A stretch of 64,000 bases of DNA, from positions 1-64,000 of the forward strand of contig CAJBEZ010000105.1 in NCBI GenBank assembly GCA_903952205.1. The letters are read 5' to 3'. Shown piece after piece: positions 36,985 through 46,726 of this stretch. Under the pieces are notes generated by a model. It did not search any database and was not told the DNA's origin. It saw nothing but the letters and a program-made list of their open reading frames with translations. Every line of letters begins with the position of its first letter. Positions within the stretch are counted from its first letter, which is position 1. The DNA comes from an uncultured Desulfomonile sp. (GTDB lineage: Bacteria; Desulfobacterota; Desulfomonilia; Desulfomonilales; Desulfomonilaceae). A program made the translations under genes and the position numbers.

Positions 36985-37707
36985 CTATCGACTTTCTGAA
37001 TGTTTTCGCCTGATCCATTCTCCAATACGATCACGTTGGTAGAACACAAATGTAAATATAATAGCGCAAGCCAATGATAATAGTAAAACGGACTTCCAGT
37101 CACCATCATAAATTGCGGATCCGCCTAAACTCAACATTATCGTCCCCGGAATTCTTCCTAGAAAACTGACCCAGAAAAAAGTCAGAAATCCCATAGGGCT
37201 CAGACCCAAAATATAAGAGAGTATATCTTTGGGCACACCGGGAATGGTGAACAAAACCAAAGAAATTATAGCGCCCTTACGTTCAGTCAGAAAATGGAAC
37301 TTATTTAGATGTTCTTCGCTCACAAAGAATTTTACTAAGGGCATTCCGATAATCTTTGACGCAGTGAACGCCAATATGGATCCAATGGTCAGGCCTATTG
37401 TAGAATAAATCACATTCGGCCATACTCCGAAGATGAATCCGCCTACCGCTCCTGTAAATTCTCCAGGTATCGGAGCTATTAGAACCTGCAGGATCTGAAT
37501 CATTAGAAACGCCAAGGGAGCTAAAGTCCCCCAACTCTCCACATAACTCCGTAGTGTGTCCCTATTTTCAAAGACCTTCATCATTTGTGAACACAATGAA
37601 GCCAGATGCCCTGATATCGCGAGGTAAGTTATAATTAGAGCAATAACTACCAAAGATCCAACCGCTACCTGGAGTCTTTTCCTGTCATTCGGATCAAGTT
37701 CTTTCAT
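36985..37707 (-). CDS. TVP38/TMEM64 (DedA/VTT domain) membrane protein
   Basis: The 240-residue product has a first transmembrane segment near 15-32. The VTT-domain core follows: PLAFLMIQILQVLIAPIPGE, GAVGGFIFGVWPNVIYSTIG, then FTIPGVPKDILSYILGLSPM and FLGRIPGTIML. The last transmembrane segment near 205-225 leads to a basic tail. This superfamily includes lipid scramblases/flippases such as TMEM41B and DedA proteins; a role in moving lipid carriers is possible. It starts 3 nt after the hflX stop and so belongs to that transcript. Confidence 0.9.
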   Translation of the reverse strand: MKELDPNDRKRLQVAVGSLVVIALIITYLAISGHLASLCSQMMKVFENRDTLRSYVESWGTLAPLAFLMIQILQVLIAPIPGEFTGAVGGFIFGVWPNVIYSTIGLTIGSILAFTASKIIGMPLVKFFVSEEHLNKFHFLTERKGAIISLVLFTIPGVPKDILSYILGLSPMGFLTFFWVSFLGRIPGTIMLSLGGSAIYDGDWKSVLLLSLACAIIFTFVFYQRDRIGEWIRRKHSESR

Positions 37708-37710
37708 CGA

Positions 37711-39387
37711 TCAGGCTCCTGAGGCCACGGTTTCGGCATCCTTGTTATCTAGCTCCAATTCTAAACGCTTGAGAATTTCATCTTCCACGCGTTCAATCAG
37801 CCTGTGGAATGTTCTTGAATCTAATGCGGATAATGCCAAACCCTCGTATGATGCGCATAAGTTGGATACCACCTCTGCGTCCGCCAAGTCAATCTTGTTA
37901 AAAACCCTTATAATCGTCTTGTCAGAAAGACTCAGTCTATCGAGAAGACTCTCAACAGCTTCAAGTTGATTCTCAACGTTGGGGTTTGCGCTGTCGATGA
38001 CGTGTAGTAAAAGATCTGCGTCCGCCAATTCATCCAGTGTCGCCGCAAAGGCTTTGACCAGGGTTTCCGGCAAGTCTTTTATGAAACCAACGGTATCGGT
38101 AATTATCACTTGAGTCTCACGAGGGAATCGCAATCTTCGACTTGTCGGATCCAGCGTTGCGAAGAGTTTGTCCTCCACTAGGACTTTAGATCTGGTCAGG
38201 TTATTCATCAATGTGGACTTTCCAGCGTTAGTATAACCAACAATAGAAACGATCGGGACTTTTCTCCTAGAGCGCAGGCTGCGCCGAATCAGTCTTGCTT
38301 TTCCTACCTGGACTATCTGTCGCTCAAGAAAGCCAATCCGGCTACGAATTCTACGCCGATCAATTTCGAGACGAGTTTCCCCCGGGCCTCTGCCCCCAAT
38401 GCCTCCAGTGAGTCTCGACAAAGCGTCATCTTTTTCAGAAAGTTTAGGAAGAGCGTAACGCAATTGAGCAAGTTCAACCTGTAATTTTCCCTCGCTGGAT
38501 TTTGCCCTCTGCGCAAAAATATCAAGAATTATCTGAGACCTGTCCAAGACTTTTATTTCAGTAAATTCGGAAATAGCCTTTACTTGTGCCGCTGTCAATT
38601 CGGTGTCAAATACTAGCACATCAGCGCCTTTTTGAAGAGCGTCAATAACAATCTCCTTAAGTTTGCCTCTTCCAACCAAATAACGAGGATCCGCAGATTC
38701 CCTGTTTTGTATGCATGTTGCCACAACATCCAGTCCACAAGAGTTGACAAGTTCGACAAGTTCATCAAGTGATTCATTTTTGTCCCATTCGTTGCCGATT
38801 ACTCTGCCGATCAAATAGGCTCTTTCGTTTTCAGCGCCGATACGTTTACCTTTTAGTGTTCGTGAAATTTCATCCTCGAGAGATTTTACAAAAACAAGAA
38901 ATTCCAGGTCCAATTGGGAGGGTGGCGCCGGTTCCAGGAATTCCCATACTTGATTCTTGGGATTCGGTGGCAGGAGATAGGCGATCCTCATCAGAGTTGG
39001 AAGACCATATTGATCGACCCCAATCGTGGAGACAAGATCGAACCTTAGTAAAGCCAGATCCGACAGATCCTCAGAGGACAAAGGTTCATCCTTTAGGTGC
39101 GTATGGATGAGCCGGAGGCCCCTCAGTCTTCCCGCTCCTACGCGCCACCCGGAAAGTTTGGGAATTAGAATTGATCGGGCATCGCCAACTATGATTCTCT
39201 CAAGCCGTCCCTTTCGATCTATTAACAAACCGAGTTGACGGTTGATCTCGAAAGACAGATCAGTTAGACTCCTTGCGAGTTCATGAGTAATTACCATATT
39301 TGCTGGAACACGCCGCTTTGCAAATTTCTCGAGCCTGGTTACCTGCGACGGCTTTAAACCGAGCGTGGACCCTGAAATGAAGCTCAA
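37711..39387 (-). CDS. hflX: Ribosome-associated GTPase HflX
   Basis: I prefer TTG at 39387, which has GGAGG five bases upstream; further in-frame starts lie at 39423 (ATG) and 39441 (TTG). The product has about 558 residues, longer than E. coli HflX, because of a conserved N-terminal region of about 190 residues (LGLKPSQVTRLEKFAKRRVP). The HflX domain (RYLVGRGKLKEIVIDAL, FDTELTAAQVKAISE, LSRLTGGIGGRGPGETRLE) and the G domain (IVGYTNAGKSTLMN, DTVGFIKDLP, NKIDLAD) follow. HflX splits stalled or stress-damaged 70S ribosomes. Confidence 0.93.
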   Translation of the reverse strand: MSFISGSTLGLKPSQVTRLEKFAKRRVPANMVITHELARSLTDLSFEINRQLGLLIDRKGRLERIIVGDARSILIPKLSGWRVGAGRLRGLRLIHTHLKDEPLSSEDLSDLALLRFDLVSTIGVDQYGLPTLMRIAYLLPPNPKNQVWEFLEPAPPSQLDLEFLVFVKSLEDEISRTLKGKRIGAENERAYLIGRVIGNEWDKNESLDELVELVNSCGLDVVATCIQNRESADPRYLVGRGKLKEIVIDALQKGADVLVFDTELTAAQVKAISEFTEIKVLDRSQIILDIFAQRAKSSEGKLQVELAQLRYALPKLSEKDDALSRLTGGIGGRGPGETRLEIDRRRIRSRIGFLERQIVQVGKARLIRRSLRSRRKVPIVSIVGYTNAGKSTLMNNLTRSKVLVEDKLFATLDPTSRRLRFPRETQVIITDTVGFIKDLPETLVKAFAATLDELADADLLLHVIDSANPNVENQLEAVESLLDRLSLSDKTIIRVFNKIDLADAEVVSNLCASYEGLALSALDSRTFHRLIERVEDEILKRLELELDNKDAETVASGA

Positions 39388-39542
39388 ATAATCCTCCAAC
39401 CCGAATGTCGGCGTCCATATCATGCAACGCCGACCAATCAATGGAATCCAGTTGTTTGAATGCTGACTTTGACATGGGATGTCCCAAATGTTTCAGTATT
39501 CAGTCAACCAATCTTACTGTCCTAGGACCCAACCCATAAAAT

Positions 39543-42206
39543 CTATTTAGCGTTGTCTTCGGGAAGAATCTTCATAACTACCCGTTTCTGTGGATCAAGA
39601 TATTTCTTGGCCACTCTCAAAACATCCTCGGGCCTGACTTCGGAGATCTTTTTGATATATTCGTCCTCGTAATTCCAGCCTAGCCCGTATAATGTGTTGA
39701 GACCATAGTTTTCGGCCCTGGCCCAGGAGCTTTGAAGGGCAATCTCATGATTTCCTATCAGATTGGTGACAGCGTTTTTGACATCTTTCTCCGAGATGGT
39801 GTCGGATCTTATTTTGTCAATTTCACTTAATAATCCCGATAGGGCTTTGTCGACTTTTGGAGCGTCGCACGCAATATAAAATCCGAATACGCCGGGCTGC
39901 AAATTTGGTCTGACGAAAGACGCTACTGTATATGCCAGTGACTCCTTATCTCTTAATTCAAGGAATAGTATGCCTCCTTGCCCGGAAAGCAGATTGCTCA
40001 ACACTTCAAGAGGATATCTGTCCGGATCCGTCATACTTACGGCCTTAAAGCCTATCGCTATATGCGCCTTGGCTCGAGGAATTGAAATAGTTTTGTCACG
40101 TGGTTTCTCAATCGGAGTTTCCTCAGGTACATCGGGCGCGTCGAATGGTGTAGCCGGCTCCACTCCAAAAAGATTATCAAGGATCTTGAGTGTCTTTTCT
40201 GGATCTATATCTCCGACTATTGAAATTACAGTGTTAGATGGATTCGAATACTTTCGATAACATTCGATTAGATCCTTATTGGAAAATTTGGCGACTGAGT
40301 CGAGAGTGCCTTCTTTGTCAAAACCGTAAGGGTGTTTCTCAAAGAGGGCCCGGTTCAAGCAATTTATGGCAAATTGCACAGGTCGATCCGGTTCGGTCTT
40401 GATCCTATTGATAATGAGTTGGCGCTCCCTTTCCATTATTTCCGGAGAAAACGCCGGTTTTTTATAGATTGTTTCGAGGAGCTTTAATCCATCTTCGAGA
40501 TAACGACTGAAAAAGCTAGTCGAAAGTCCAAAAGAATCATATCCGGAAAACCCGGACAATCGACCTCCCATATCTTCAATTCTTCGAGAGATTTCGAACT
40601 CTGAAAGGTCCCCGGCGCCCTTCGGCAACATCTGTGCCACAAAATTCATTATTCCCTCTGTTTCTGTGGTTTCATATCTCTTACCGCCCAAGTGGGCAAT
40701 TTTTACTGAGATAACGGGGTTTGAATCGTCTGGCACAAGCGTTACCCGAATTCCGTTTGACAATTTTGTAAAAATCGGCTTTTTGTCTTCGGCCTTCTGG
40801 CCGAGGATCGATCTTTTTTCAGGCTCAAATGAGCCTATGATCTTTGCCTGAGTGTCTATCTTGAAGTCCTTGGAGCCATCTTCAGGTGAAAGAACAGAGA
40901 TGGTGGCGTTTGATGGCTTCATGTACATCCTTACCACTTCGGATACTTCTTCAGGAGTGACTGCCCTGTTGAGAATGAGATACTTTTCTTCGTAATTGGG
41001 GTCTCCAACATCAGCCCTGGAGCTTCCAATACTCCTTGCAACTCCCTGTACCGTTTCCAGCGAATAAACATGCTGGGATTCCAAGTTGACTTTGGCTCGA
41101 TCCAGTTCTGAGACCGAAGGAGGTTCTTTGGCGAGTCTGGTTATTTCTTCCATTATGCCTTCAGTGACCACATTTATATTGGCAAGGTCCAATGTAGCGG
41201 AAACCACCATTACACCAGGATCCTTTGGCGTCATCGCATAAGCTGAGATCGAATGAACCAATCCTTTTTCCTTTTTCAATGACTTCACCAAACGGGAACT
41301 TTCCCGGCCTCCAAGAACGTCCGCTGCCAGATCGAGAGGATTAACATCTACAGATATTCCGGCCGGAACATGGAAAACCAAATGCATTCTGGTTTCGCGT
41401 GAATTTCTGTCAGCTAGGTAGGATGTTCGGATGTTCTTTTGAGTAGGTTCAATCGCCCTGGGTGGCCTGAAAAATCCAAGGGGTTTGAGGTCATCTGTCA
41501 GTTTATTAATTTCTCTTAGTACCGAAGGTGTATCAACATCTCCTACCACCAGGAAGAACATGTTTTCAGGCACATACCATTTCTTTCGGAATGCCAATAT
41601 GTCATCTCTGGAAAGTTTCTCCACAACATCCTTGTATCCGATAACCGGATATTTATAAGGGCTGGACACATAGGCCGTATCAAAAAGAAGTTGTGAGGAT
41701 TTTCTTTCAGGCCTTTCCGCCGATTCGAGTATTTCTTCCAACACAACCTGTTTTTCCTTTGAAAGCTCTTGAGGGTCTAATGTCGGGTGAAGCACAGCAT
41801 CTGTAAGGATTTCTAAAGATTGACCAATGGCTGTCGATGGCCCAGTGATATGAAATACGGTTTCATCCCAGCTCGTGTATGCGTTAATTTCTCCGCCAAG
41901 GGCCTCAACCTCGGACGCTATCTGTCCCAATCCTCTCTTGGCGGTACCCTTGAATGCCATGTGTTCAATCAGGTGGCTGATTCCTCTCTCCGTGGAATCC
42001 TCGTCCGCACTGCCCACCATAATCCACAATTGGGCCGTGGCCACTTTCTTTGCGTGATCCTCCTGGATTAATACTTCCAGACCATTTGGTAACGTGTGAC
42101 GCGTCAACTTTTCCTCCTTGGCATCAACATTTCTAGCAGAAAATGCTACTAATAAAACAAATAAAAGAATCGAAACAATTAATAAGCGCTTTGAATCGTG
42201 AATCAT
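39543..42206 (-). CDS. M16 family zinc metallopeptidase (duplicated, pitrilysin type)
   Basis: The 887-residue protein has a signal sequence (LLIVSILLFVLLVAFSARNV) and four M16 units in two halves. The first half keeps the inverted zinc motif HLIEHMAFKGTA (HxxEH) near residues 81-92 and the distal Glu in VVLEEILESAERP. The second half (from about 470) lacks HxxEH and has the R/Y pair region (FLELRDKESLAYTVAS). That is the usual split between active and inactive halves. Likely a periplasmic peptidase that clears peptides. It ends 156 nt before hflX on the same strand. Confidence 0.93.
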   Translation of the reverse strand: MIHDSKRLLIVSILLFVLLVAFSARNVDAKEEKLTRHTLPNGLEVLIQEDHAKKVATAQLWIMVGSADEDSTERGISHLIEHMAFKGTAKRGLGQIASEVEALGGEINAYTSWDETVFHITGPSTAIGQSLEILTDAVLHPTLDPQELSKEKQVVLEEILESAERPERKSSQLLFDTAYVSSPYKYPVIGYKDVVEKLSRDDILAFRKKWYVPENMFFLVVGDVDTPSVLREINKLTDDLKPLGFFRPPRAIEPTQKNIRTSYLADRNSRETRMHLVFHVPAGISVDVNPLDLAADVLGGRESSRLVKSLKKEKGLVHSISAYAMTPKDPGVMVVSATLDLANINVVTEGIMEEITRLAKEPPSVSELDRAKVNLESQHVYSLETVQGVARSIGSSRADVGDPNYEEKYLILNRAVTPEEVSEVVRMYMKPSNATISVLSPEDGSKDFKIDTQAKIIGSFEPEKRSILGQKAEDKKPIFTKLSNGIRVTLVPDDSNPVISVKIAHLGGKRYETTETEGIMNFVAQMLPKGAGDLSEFEISRRIEDMGGRLSGFSGYDSFGLSTSFFSRYLEDGLKLLETIYKKPAFSPEIMERERQLIINRIKTEPDRPVQFAINCLNRALFEKHPYGFDKEGTLDSVAKFSNKDLIECYRKYSNPSNTVISIVGDIDPEKTLKILDNLFGVEPATPFDAPDVPEETPIEKPRDKTISIPRAKAHIAIGFKAVSMTDPDRYPLEVLSNLLSGQGGILFLELRDKESLAYTVASFVRPNLQPGVFGFYIACDAPKVDKALSGLLSEIDKIRSDTISEKDVKNAVTNLIGNHEIALQSSWARAENYGLNTLYGLGWNYEDEYIKKISEVRPEDVLRVAKKYLDPQKRVVMKILPEDNAK

Positions 42207-42337
42207 TCGAATCCCCTTTCAGGATATGTACAAGTTCGGGTCAGCTTTGAGATTTTACCGACATTATCTAATGACACGGACAAAACGATTTCGTTTCTGA
42301 GAAACGACTTGGAGTGCAACATTAATTGTACGGTCGA

Positions 42338-44023
42338 TTAGGCAATCTTGGAGAAATTCTCCAGATCATTCTTCAGTCTCACCAGGTCAAGAATAGCTTC
42401 TTCACTGGGAGCCAGGTCTATTATAATTTTTATATATATATAAGCCTGCTGTCTGAGAATGTTTCGAAGCGCCTCACGGCGCTGATCATCAATCCGTTGA
42501 GCAATATCTCGGAGTATGTCGATTATCTTTAGTTTCAATAACCACTTGGGAATGAACGGAACAATTACCGTGTTCAGGACTACGTCAAGGAGAGTCAGGC
42601 CTCCACCGATGGTAATCTCCGCTGTGATCAGGAACAGTGACCACAAAGTGTAAGAACCATATAATTTGATTTCATCAAATGTGGAAAGGCCGTCCTTGAA
42701 TTTCTCGAACTCGGCCTCAAGCAAATGTTCAACTTCCGGAAAGGCATTTTGGTAGAATGTTTCGATCTGTTCGGAGGTGAACCGATGGCACGAGTCTGAC
42801 ACTATTCGCCTGAAATCAGAAAACTCTTCTGTTGATAAAAGAATTTCGGCAACTCTGAGGTTGAGTTTTGCGATGGATGCGTCAAGCTGAGGTAAAGGCG
42901 CCCCACAATCGTTCTGAGCAAACTTTCCGACAAGACGCATGGTGTCCGATTGACCGGTGTCGCTTTCCATCCGGGAAGAAAATATCGACGATCGAACCGT
43001 CGAAACTATCTTTTCAACAGCACTCCTCAATGCCGCTCTAGGTACGTAAAGAATATCATACTTGCGCAGAATATCGCCGAGGCGAATTTGAATCTTTTGT
43101 TCCACCTCGTGAGACGGTGAAACCTGAAGTCTTGCTTCCATTTCTTCTGTAACCTGAGTCAACGCATCCTGTATTTGGACGATAGCGTTCGCTACCCTAT
43201 CCCGGAGTAGTTGAAGCTCTGTTGCAGTCCCGTTTATAGACTGTATCAAGCTCGATCTTAATCGATGCAACTCGATGGTTCGCAGTTTGGAAGTTTCGTC
43301 TGAAGATTTAAACCTGGAAAACAGCGAGACCAGTGGTTCAATCTGAGCGCTGCTATCCAATATCTCCGGAATTCCGGGGATCCGGCCGATCTTCACTACT
43401 TCAAGCTCACCAAATTCATTGTTGAGACCCTTGGAAAAATCGTTAAAAGCGGTTTCCGTCAATGACTTGTTGAGGACAATTTCAACTTTCTTTCCCCACT
43501 CCAATGATCTCCTAATGACGTTGCGACCCAACAAATCGGCATATTTCTCCTCAGACGCGACAAATATAATCACATCCGACAAAATGAAGAATCTGTCTGA
43601 AATGATGACGTTGTCTTTTTCAACGCTATCAAAATCAGGAGTATCCACCAGTATGATGTTTGCTAGATACTCACGGTCGGAAGTCACTATCCTGGTGGTC
43701 CCATCAACAGCCCATTCCTTTCCCAATTCCCTTAAAATGTTGACGGATGTTGGCGGGGAAGATATTACAGCGCCTCGAGTGCAAGGTCTCCTGACACCCA
43801 CTTCACTGAATTTTGAGCCAACAAGCGAATTGAAAAGGAGGCTCTTTCCCGCCCCTGTTCCCCCTATTATGCAAATGAAAATTGGAAAGTCGGGACGCAA
43901 ATGTTTTTTCATCTCATAGGCTTGCAATAACTCGTTAGTAACGGCGATTTTGTTTACAAGCGCAAGACAATTATTAAGTCGTGTGTCCAAAGTGTATTCA
44001 AGCTTGCGCGGTTTGAAAGTCAA
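42338..44023 (-). CDS. Dynamin-like / ribosome-binding-type large GTPase
   Basis: The 561-residue product has a P-loop IIGGTGAGKSLLFNSLVG near residues 52-69. A G2-like Thr in RPCTRGAVISSPPTS, G3 DTPDFDS near 127 and a degenerate G4 (VLNKSL, no NKxD) follow. Long helices are next, then a hydrophobic hairpin near 465-505 (WSLFLITAEITIGGGLTLLD and VIVPFIPKWLL). This layout is seen in bacterial dynamin-like and related membrane-associated GTPases. The role is unknown. It lies upstream of the M16 gene and may be co-transcribed. Confidence 0.78.
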   Translation of the reverse strand: MTFKPRKLEYTLDTRLNNCLALVNKIAVTNELLQAYEMKKHLRPDFPIFICIIGGTGAGKSLLFNSLVGSKFSEVGVRRPCTRGAVISSPPTSVNILRELGKEWAVDGTTRIVTSDREYLANIILVDTPDFDSVEKDNVIISDRFFILSDVIIFVASEEKYADLLGRNVIRRSLEWGKKVEIVLNKSLTETAFNDFSKGLNNEFGELEVVKIGRIPGIPEILDSSAQIEPLVSLFSRFKSSDETSKLRTIELHRLRSSLIQSINGTATELQLLRDRVANAIVQIQDALTQVTEEMEARLQVSPSHEVEQKIQIRLGDILRKYDILYVPRAALRSAVEKIVSTVRSSIFSSRMESDTGQSDTMRLVGKFAQNDCGAPLPQLDASIAKLNLRVAEILLSTEEFSDFRRIVSDSCHRFTSEQIETFYQNAFPEVEHLLEAEFEKFKDGLSTFDEIKLYGSYTLWSLFLITAEITIGGGLTLLDVVLNTVIVPFIPKWLLKLKIIDILRDIAQRIDDQRREALRNILRQQAYIYIKIIIDLAPSEEAILDLVRLKNDLENFSKIA

Positions 44024-44119
44024 ATTTGAAACCCAATTCTTTTACTCGTGTAACAACGTGACAACTTGCGAAATAAATCTGAAATAATTTTGTCGTTCCA
44101 GTAAAGGGCTGATGAAGTT

Positions 44120-44386
44120 TTACCAGTGCGATGAATATATTATACGTCGAAGAGCGGGGGGAACAAAGATGGCTTCTAAATCAAAGCGTCCTAGGGAAGT
44201 AGCCAGCAACTTGATTTTTCTTTTCTTGGAGTCATTTTTGTCTATCAGAATGAGATGATCTTTGTCCAATCTGCAGTACCCCCCACTGGATCTGAACGGC
44301 CCCTTGGCCAGATTTTCATAACGTATTTTTACTCCCAGACGATCAGCCAGATCTTCAAGCTTTGACAACACGTCGGAATCATTCAT
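44120..44386 (-). CDS. Conserved small hypothetical protein
   Basis: The 88-residue product (MNDSDVLSKLEDLADRLGVK..., later SGGYCRLDKDHLILIDKND and FVPPALRRII) resembles a small uncharacterised protein that I recall as widespread in Desulfobacterota. It ends in an Ile-Phe-Val-Pro-Pro-Ala-Leu-Arg motif. No membrane segment or known domain is visible. It precedes the GTPase gene by 96 nt on the same strand. Confidence 0.7.
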   Translation of the reverse strand: MNDSDVLSKLEDLADRLGVKIRYENLAKGPFRSSGGYCRLDKDHLILIDKNDSKKRKIKLLATSLGRFDLEAIFVPPALRRIIYSSHW

Positions 44387-44877
44387 ACTGATAATCCAAG
44401 ACCTTGATTAGGATTTTACCCGATTAGGTTGAATTTGAACTGTTGTCAAGCAAAAATCCCAACAACCAGCGGCGCAAGAGCGACAATTTGTTTCACTATC
44501 GGTTGTAGCGAGAGTTGCCGTGAGATTCCAACAAGCCGCTAATCTTTCCTTTCAGAAAAATGTATAAAGTTTTGCCGTTGATCCCACAGATCCGCGATAA
44601 ACGGAGCGAGTCCGACATTGCGCGCTATGCCGGCTTTCGGGATGGGCCGCTCAATAGGTGGCCTATGCCCCAGGAATTCCCAACTATGATCAAGATAGCC
44701 GCAGCGCCAGGTTCGCCAGATTTTTAGCGTCATCGGCAAGTCAGGCGCAAGAACTAAGGAGAATGATTGGAGCGTCAAAGAGTAAGCGCAATAAGAATGA
44801 CGTTCGCGTTCATTGGCGTGGCTTTGGTCATCACCTCAGCGAGCTTGGGAGCGAAGGCGGGCCGAGTAGATCCAAGA
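44387..44877. other. 491-nt region without an accepted gene; holds a protein-like minus-strand fragment
   Basis: No full gene is recognised. The minus strand from 44730 to 44539 reads a protein-like segment (LKIWRTWRCGYLDHSWEFLG, then HRPPIERPIPKAGIARNVGL, ending FSERKD at a stop). It could be a gene remnant downstream of the sulfatase maturase, but no family could be assigned and no ribosome binding site was found. The part above 44570 shares the higher GC content of the maturase gene, so the boundary of the compositional change may lie here. Confidence 0.35.
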
Positions 44878-46194
44878 TCAACGGCCGTGGCATTTCTTAT
44901 ACTTGAGACCACTACCGCATGGGCATGGTTCATTGCGGCCGACTTTGGAGAAAGCCTCGGCCTGGTTTGCATATTCCTGATCCAGGACCTGCATGACCTG
45001 CGCAGCCGGAGACCCGCTACGAATCAACTGGGCCATGATCTGCGCCGGTTTGTCGATATGTTGAAAAAACGCTTTGTAGCCATGGCAAAGGTAATTCAGT
45101 CCGAACTCCCCATTCGGTGTGGTTAGAAATCGGTTCTTAGGACATTCCCCATGGCAGGCAAAACGTACCTCGCATTGTCGACAGGAAAGCGGCAGCGTGT
45201 CGAATTTATCTCGTCCGAACTTTCTTTGCCGCTTCGAGCCAACTAGGTCGATCATGTGCTGCCCAAGTATGTTGCCCAGCAAATACGGTGGCTCGACAAA
45301 GTGGTCACAGGAGTAAAGATCACCGTTATGCTCGAGGACCAGCCCGTGACCGCACACGGGATCGAAAACGCACATGCCGGATGAACCCATACCCACCCAG
45401 TTGCGAACAGCGGCTTCGAAGGTTTGCACGAATATCTTGCCGACATCTCGCCGAACCCATTCGTCGAAGACGGCAATCAGGAAACTTCCCCACTGGCGAG
45501 ACTCTACCGAGCGATCTGAGACGGTTGTCCCCTGCTGGTACATGGTAACGGATCCTTCGGTCAGGCGCTCAATTGCCGGAATGAATTGCATCCAAGTTGC
45601 GCCGGCCTCGTCACGTAAAAACCGGTAGACATCGAGAGGATGGTTTGCGTTTACATGATTGATGGTGACCAAAACGTTGTATTCGACCCTATGCTTCTGT
45701 AATAGCCGCAGTCCTTTCATTACTCTGTCAAAGGTTGGCCCCCCTCTCTTGTCCACCCGGTGCGCATCGTGGAGTTCCCGTGGACCGTCGATGCTGATTC
45801 CGATGAGGAAGTCGTTCTCGTTGAAGAACTTGCACCATTCGTCGTTCAGTAGGATACCATTCGTTTGAAGAGTGTTTTTGAAAGTCATGCCAGGCCTGCG
45901 GTACTTTTCCTGTAGCTCGATGGCCCGTCGGTAGAAGTCGACGCCCATGAGGGTCGGCTCGCCGCCCTGCCAGGCGACCGTGACCTTATCGGAGCGATGG
46001 GATTCAATTAGCTGGCGTATGTAGTTCTCCAACACCTCATCGCTCATGCGAAAATTACTACCGGGGTAGAGAAGTTCTTTCTTGAGATAGAAACAATAGG
46101 AGCAATTTAGGTTGCAAGCCGAACCAGTCGGCTTGGCCAACACATGAATTCGCGAGGGATCTGTCTTCGGGTTTATGACGCCAATTTCGTTCAT
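44878..46194 (-). CDS. Anaerobic sulfatase-maturating enzyme (radical SAM, SPASM) with a C-terminal SEC-C motif
   Basis: The 438-residue protein has the radical SAM cluster motif [13 protein letters not shown] (CxxxCxxC) near residues 28-40 and [11 protein letters not shown]. The SPASM-type cysteine set [42 protein letters not shown] lies near 282-360. These are the hallmarks of anSME, which converts a Cys or Ser of sulfatases to formylglycine. The C-terminus [17 protein letters not shown] is a SEC-C zinc motif. No sulfatase gene is in the window. The gene is clearly GC-richer than its neighbours: the line at 45001-45060 has 36 G/C of 60, the line at 42301-42360 has 24. That suggests recent acquisition. 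Confidence 0.92.
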   Translation of the reverse strand: MNEIGVINPKTDPSRIHVLAKPTGSACNLNCSYCFYLKKELLYPGSNFRMSDEVLENYIRQLIESHRSDKVTVAWQGGEPTLMGVDFYRRAIELQEKYRRPGMTFKNTLQTNGILLNDEWCKFFNENDFLIGISIDGPRELHDAHRVDKRGGPTFDRVMKGLRLLQKHRVEYNVLVTINHVNANHPLDVYRFLRDEAGATWMQFIPAIERLTEGSVTMYQQGTTVSDRSVESRQWGSFLIAVFDEWVRRDVGKIFVQTFEAAVRNWVGMGSSGMCVFDPVCGHGLVLEHNGDLYSCDHFVEPPYLLGNILGQHMIDLVGSKRQRKFGRDKFDTLPLSCRQCEVRFACHGECPKNRFLTTPNGEFGLNYLCHGYKAFFQHIDKPAQIMAQLIRSGSPAAQVMQVLDQEYANQAEAFSKVGRNEPCPCGSGLKYKKCHGR

Positions 46195-46317
46195 AATTTT
46201 ACCGTATAAAGGATTCTTCGGAAGGGTTTGAATCCTCCATCATTCTTGGTGGCCGGTGGATCTTTGTCAAGGCTGAGACTCTTATAGCGTAACGCTCCGC
46301 TCGGGAACGTACCGATC

Positions 46318-46344
46318 TTGACAATTCCTATGATTGTCTATAAC
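46318..46344 (+). promoter_or_regulatory. Probable promoter of the HU gene overlapped by an inverted repeat
   Basis: TTGACA at 46318-46323 and TATAAC at 46339-46344 have a short 15-nt spacer. GACAAT (46320-46325) and ATTGTC (46333-46338) form a perfect dyad filling the spacer, as expected for an operator. The remaining sequence at 46195-46407 shows no gene. Confidence 0.5.
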
Positions 46345-46407
46345 ATGGCTGCATCCGTGTTCTTTGTAACATATTGAATAGATTCTAATTTGTTTGGAGG
46401 TGATTTG

Positions 46408-46692
46408 GTGAGGACATCCGAGGTAGTAGATTTGGTGGCTCAAGAAGCCTGCATAACCAAGAAGGCTGCTTCTGTAGCCATTAAGACGGTGGTAAAGGCA
46501 ATACAGGATTCTCTGAAGACAAAGGATGGCGTGATCCGCATACCTGATCTGGGTACATTCAAGGTTTTAGAGAGGAAGGAAAGGATGGGTACTAACCCAA
46601 AAACAGGCGCAAAGATAAAAATACCTGGTGGAAAAGCTCCTAAATTCAGCGCATCCTCAACTTTGAAGAAAATTGTAGCCCAAGGAGGATGA
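46408..46692 (+). CDS. HU/IHF family DNA-binding protein
   Basis: I use GTG at 46408, with GGAGGTGA seven bases upstream; the TTG at 46390 would place that site inside the gene. The 94-residue product (VRTSEVVDLVAQEACITKKA...) has the HU fold: two N-terminal helices, IRIPDLGTFKVLERKERMG, the arm region NPKTGAKIKIPGGKAPKFSA and a C-terminal helix. HU proteins bend and package DNA. The site-2 protease gene follows immediately and probably shares the transcript. Confidence 0.93.
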   Translation: MRTSEVVDLVAQEACITKKAASVAIKTVVKAIQDSLKTKDGVIRIPDLGTFKVLERKERMGTNPKTGAKIKIPGGKAPKFSASSTLKKIVAQGG

Positions 46693-46726
46693 TTCTATCC
46701 AACGCTCTTGGATCGTAAATATTGCG

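Noticed and set aside
44767-45126. Plus-strand 119-codon ORF with a hydrophobic start
   Set aside because: Most of it is antisense to the SEC-C end of the maturase, and no ribosome binding site was found.
45119-45868. Several long plus-strand ORFs
   Set aside because: They lie antisense to the sulfatase maturase, whose radical SAM and SPASM motifs are intact. The open frames come from its GC-rich codons.
46689-46718. Nine-codon ORF at ATG 46689
   Set aside because: It directly abuts AAGGAGG with no spacing, so initiation there is unlikely.
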